Source: Euonymus europaeus (Eukaryota > Streptophyta > Magnoliopsida > Celastrales > Celastraceae). Taken from it: a stretch of 64,000 bases of DNA. The number at the start of each line of letters is the position of its first letter. Position 1 is the first letter of the stretch. Positions 62,701-64,000 of the stretch are shown piece by piece. The DNA lies in assembly GCA_963580455.1 (NCBI GenBank), contig OY756966.1, positions 15,069,001-15,133,000 on the forward strand, written 5' to 3'. The position numbers and the translations under genes were made by a program. The notes below the pieces were generated by a model. That model did not search any database and was not told where the DNA came from. It saw nothing but the letters and a program-made list of their open reading frames with translations.

Positions 62701-64000
62701 ATGCCAAAACAACAACTTTCTATGACAAATGGACAAAACCGTTAAAAGCTCCTCCATAGAGAGAGTTGAGCAACTTCGGACTATCAAAGTTGCTCGGGAT
62801 AGACTTTTAATTGTACTTCTATGTCAAATTTTATGAGTATAAGCTTCCTAGATTATTTCGATGCCAAAACACCAACTTTCTATAACAAATTGACAAAACC
62901 GTTAAAAGCTCCTCCATAGAGAGAGTTGAGCAACTTCGGACTATCAAAATTGCTCGGGATAGACTTTTTATTGTTCTTTTATGTTAAATTTTACGAGTAT
63001 AAGCTTCCTACATTATTTCGATGCCAAAACACCAACTTTCTATGATAAATGGATAAAACCGTTAAAAGCTCCTCCATAGAGAGAGTTGAGCAACTTCGGA
63101 CCATCAAAGTTGCTCGGTGTACAATTTCTATTATTCTCATATGTCAAATTTTACGAGTATAAGCTTCCTACATTATTTCGATGCCAAAACACCAACTTTC
63201 TATGACAAATGGACAAAACCGTTAAAAGCTCATCCATAGAGAGAGTTGAGCAACTTCGGACCATCAAAGTTGCTCGGTGTACAATTTCTATTGTTCTCAT
63301 ATGTTAAATTTTACGAGTACAAGCTTCCTACATTATTTCGATGCAAAAACACCAACTTTCTATGACAAATGGACAAAACCGTTAAAAGCTCCTCCATAGA
63401 GAGAGTTGAGCAACTTCGGACCATTAAAGTTGCTCGGTGTACAATTTCTATTGTTCTCATATGTCAAATTTTACGAGTATAAGCTTCCTACATTATTTCG
63501 ATGCCAAAACAACAACTTTCTATAACAAATGGACAGAACCGTTAAAGGCTCCGCCATAGAGAGAGTTGAGCAACTTTGGACTATCAAAGTTGCTCGGGAT
63601 AGACTTTTTATTGTTCTTCTACGTCAAATTTTACGAGTATAAGCTTCCTACATTATTTCGATGCCAAAACAACAACTTTCTATGACAAATGGACAAAACC
63701 GTTAAAAGCTCCTCCATAGAGAGAGTTGAGCAACTTCGGACTATCAAAGTTGCTCGGGATAGACTTTTAATTGTTCTTCTATGTCAAATTTTATGAGTAT
63801 AAGCTTCCTAGATTTCTTCGATGCCAAAACACCAACTTTCTATGACAAATGGACAAAACCGTTAAAAGCTCCTCCATAGAGAGAGTTGAGCAACTTCGGA
63901 CTATCGAAATTGCTCGGGATAGACTTTTTATTGTTCTTCTATGTCAAATTTTATGAGTATAAGCTTCCTAGATTATTTCGATGCCAAAACACCAACTTTC
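59782..64000 (+). repeat. Short, diverged HOR of about 6-8 monomers
   Basis: Monomers with AACAACAAC, an AAAGGCTCC-like block and GAGCAACTTTGG recur with starts at about 60132, 61251, 62532 and 63492 (spacings 1119, 1281 and 960). Each is followed by a similar series: GGGATAGACTTTTTA, GACTTTTAATTG with TATGAGTATAAGC and CCTAGATT, then type B, then several type A units. Copies differ by many single substitutions (TAACAAATTGAC, GGATAAAACC, ATTATTCTCATATG), more than between the large HOR copies to the left. Landmark GCACGAG units and type C units are absent after about 59480. The final 29 bases (63972-64000) are a partial monomer. Confidence 0.82.
60612..60771 (+). repeat. Representative type B monomer (160 bp)
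   Basis: Type B differs from type A mainly between monomer bases 89 and 131. It reads GGACTATCAAAATTGCTCGGGATAG in parts, followed by ACTTTTTATTG and TTCTTCTATG, where type A has GGTGTACAATTTC and TTCTCATATG. The left half is almost the same in both types. The change concentrates in one segment and keeps the 160-bp length, so the subfamilies look like segmental replacements rather than uniform divergence. In this copy the right dyad arm has one mismatch (AAATTGCTC). Confidence 0.88.

Larger units (their letters stand above)
1..64000 (+). repeat. Satellite DNA array, about 400 tandem copies of a 160-bp monomer
   Basis: The same unit recurs every 160 bases from the first base to the last, always in one orientation. 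Monomer starts (ATTATTT) fall at 1, 161, 320 and so on to 63972, a net drift of only 29 bases over 400 units, explained by 158-, 159- and 161-bp variants. The consensus is about 37.5% GC. A HindIII site (AAGCTT) near monomer base 150, an NdeI site (CATATG) near base 128 and five CpG sites are typical of each unit. No unique sequence, transposon or gene interrupts the array. Unit size and organisation fit a eukaryotic centromeric or heterochromatic satellite, probably of a plant; that assignment is inference, and the family name is not recognised. Confidence 0.98.

Noticed and set aside
1..64000. CRISPR array
   Set aside because: Repeats are 160 bp and contiguous. There are no short conserved repeats separated by unique spacers and no cas genes.
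1..64000. Transposable element, rDNA spacer, tRNA or telomere repeats embedded in the array
   Set aside because: Reading through the window, every stretch stays in the 160-bp monomer phase. No long terminal repeats, poly-A tails, target-site duplications, TTTAGGG/TTAGGG runs or tRNA-like folds were seen.
1..64000. Assignment to a named plant or animal satellite family
   Set aside because: Unit lengths near 160 bp occur in many unrelated satellites, and I do not recognise this consensus. A database search with the monomer would decide; without it a name would be a guess.
1..64000. Inverted monomers or strand switches
   Set aside because: All monomers read in the same direction. No line shows the reverse-complement phase, so no array inversion lies in the window.

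Overview
The whole 64-kb window is one uninterrupted head-to-tail array of a roughly 160-bp satellite DNA monomer. There are about 400 monomers: in the phase used here the first starts at base 1, the 400th ends at about 63971, and the last 29 bases are a partial monomer. Every monomer is on the same strand. I see no gene, tRNA, rRNA, transposable element, CRISPR array, telomere repeat or unique-sequence island. The monomer consensus is about 37.5% GC (60 of 160 bases). The size, AT-richness, single orientation and multi-level higher-order repeats (HORs) fit a eukaryotic centromeric or large heterochromatic satellite, most plausibly from a flowering plant. I do not recognise the monomer as a named family, and the species is not identifiable from sequence alone.

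The array is a mosaic of monomer subfamilies. Type A carries GGTGTACAATTTC in its right half. Type B carries GGGATAGACTTTTT there. Type C is a 161-bp form with GTGTATAATATTTTATTG. There are also 158/159-bp deletion forms. Their order is reproduced at long range, which defines the HORs. Positions 1-7458 hold three related copies of a 22-mer HOR, the second shortened to 18 monomers. Positions 7459-12158 are a rearranged mosaic with one-, two- and eleven-monomer duplications. Positions 12159-22940 hold three 22- to 24-mer copies. Positions 20381-31250 hold two copies of a 5756-bp (36-mer) superunit. Positions 31250-33836 are mosaic. Positions 33837-49220 are built from a 6393-bp (40-mer) superunit, itself made of 1758-, 2077- and 2558-bp blocks. 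Positions 49220-53800 are mosaic. Positions 53801-56751 hold a 1440-bp tandem duplication in which I found no difference over about 1.5 kb. Positions 56752-58499 are mosaic. Positions 58500-59819 hold a near-perfect 641-bp tetramer duplication. Positions 59820-64000 form a simpler, more diverged 6- to 8-mer HOR.

Nothing here acts as an operon or protein system. Two kinds of structure deserve attention. Nearly every monomer carries a dyad of 9-bp arms around a 10-bp spacer, a kind of non-B DNA element discussed for centromeric satellites. The HOR architecture also records successive unequal exchanges, with visible intra-monomer breakpoints. Apparent open reading frames of 60-104 codons are by-products of the repeat and are not annotated as genes. 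Coordinates of HOR edges were read by eye; edges described as approximate are good to roughly 10-40 bases.
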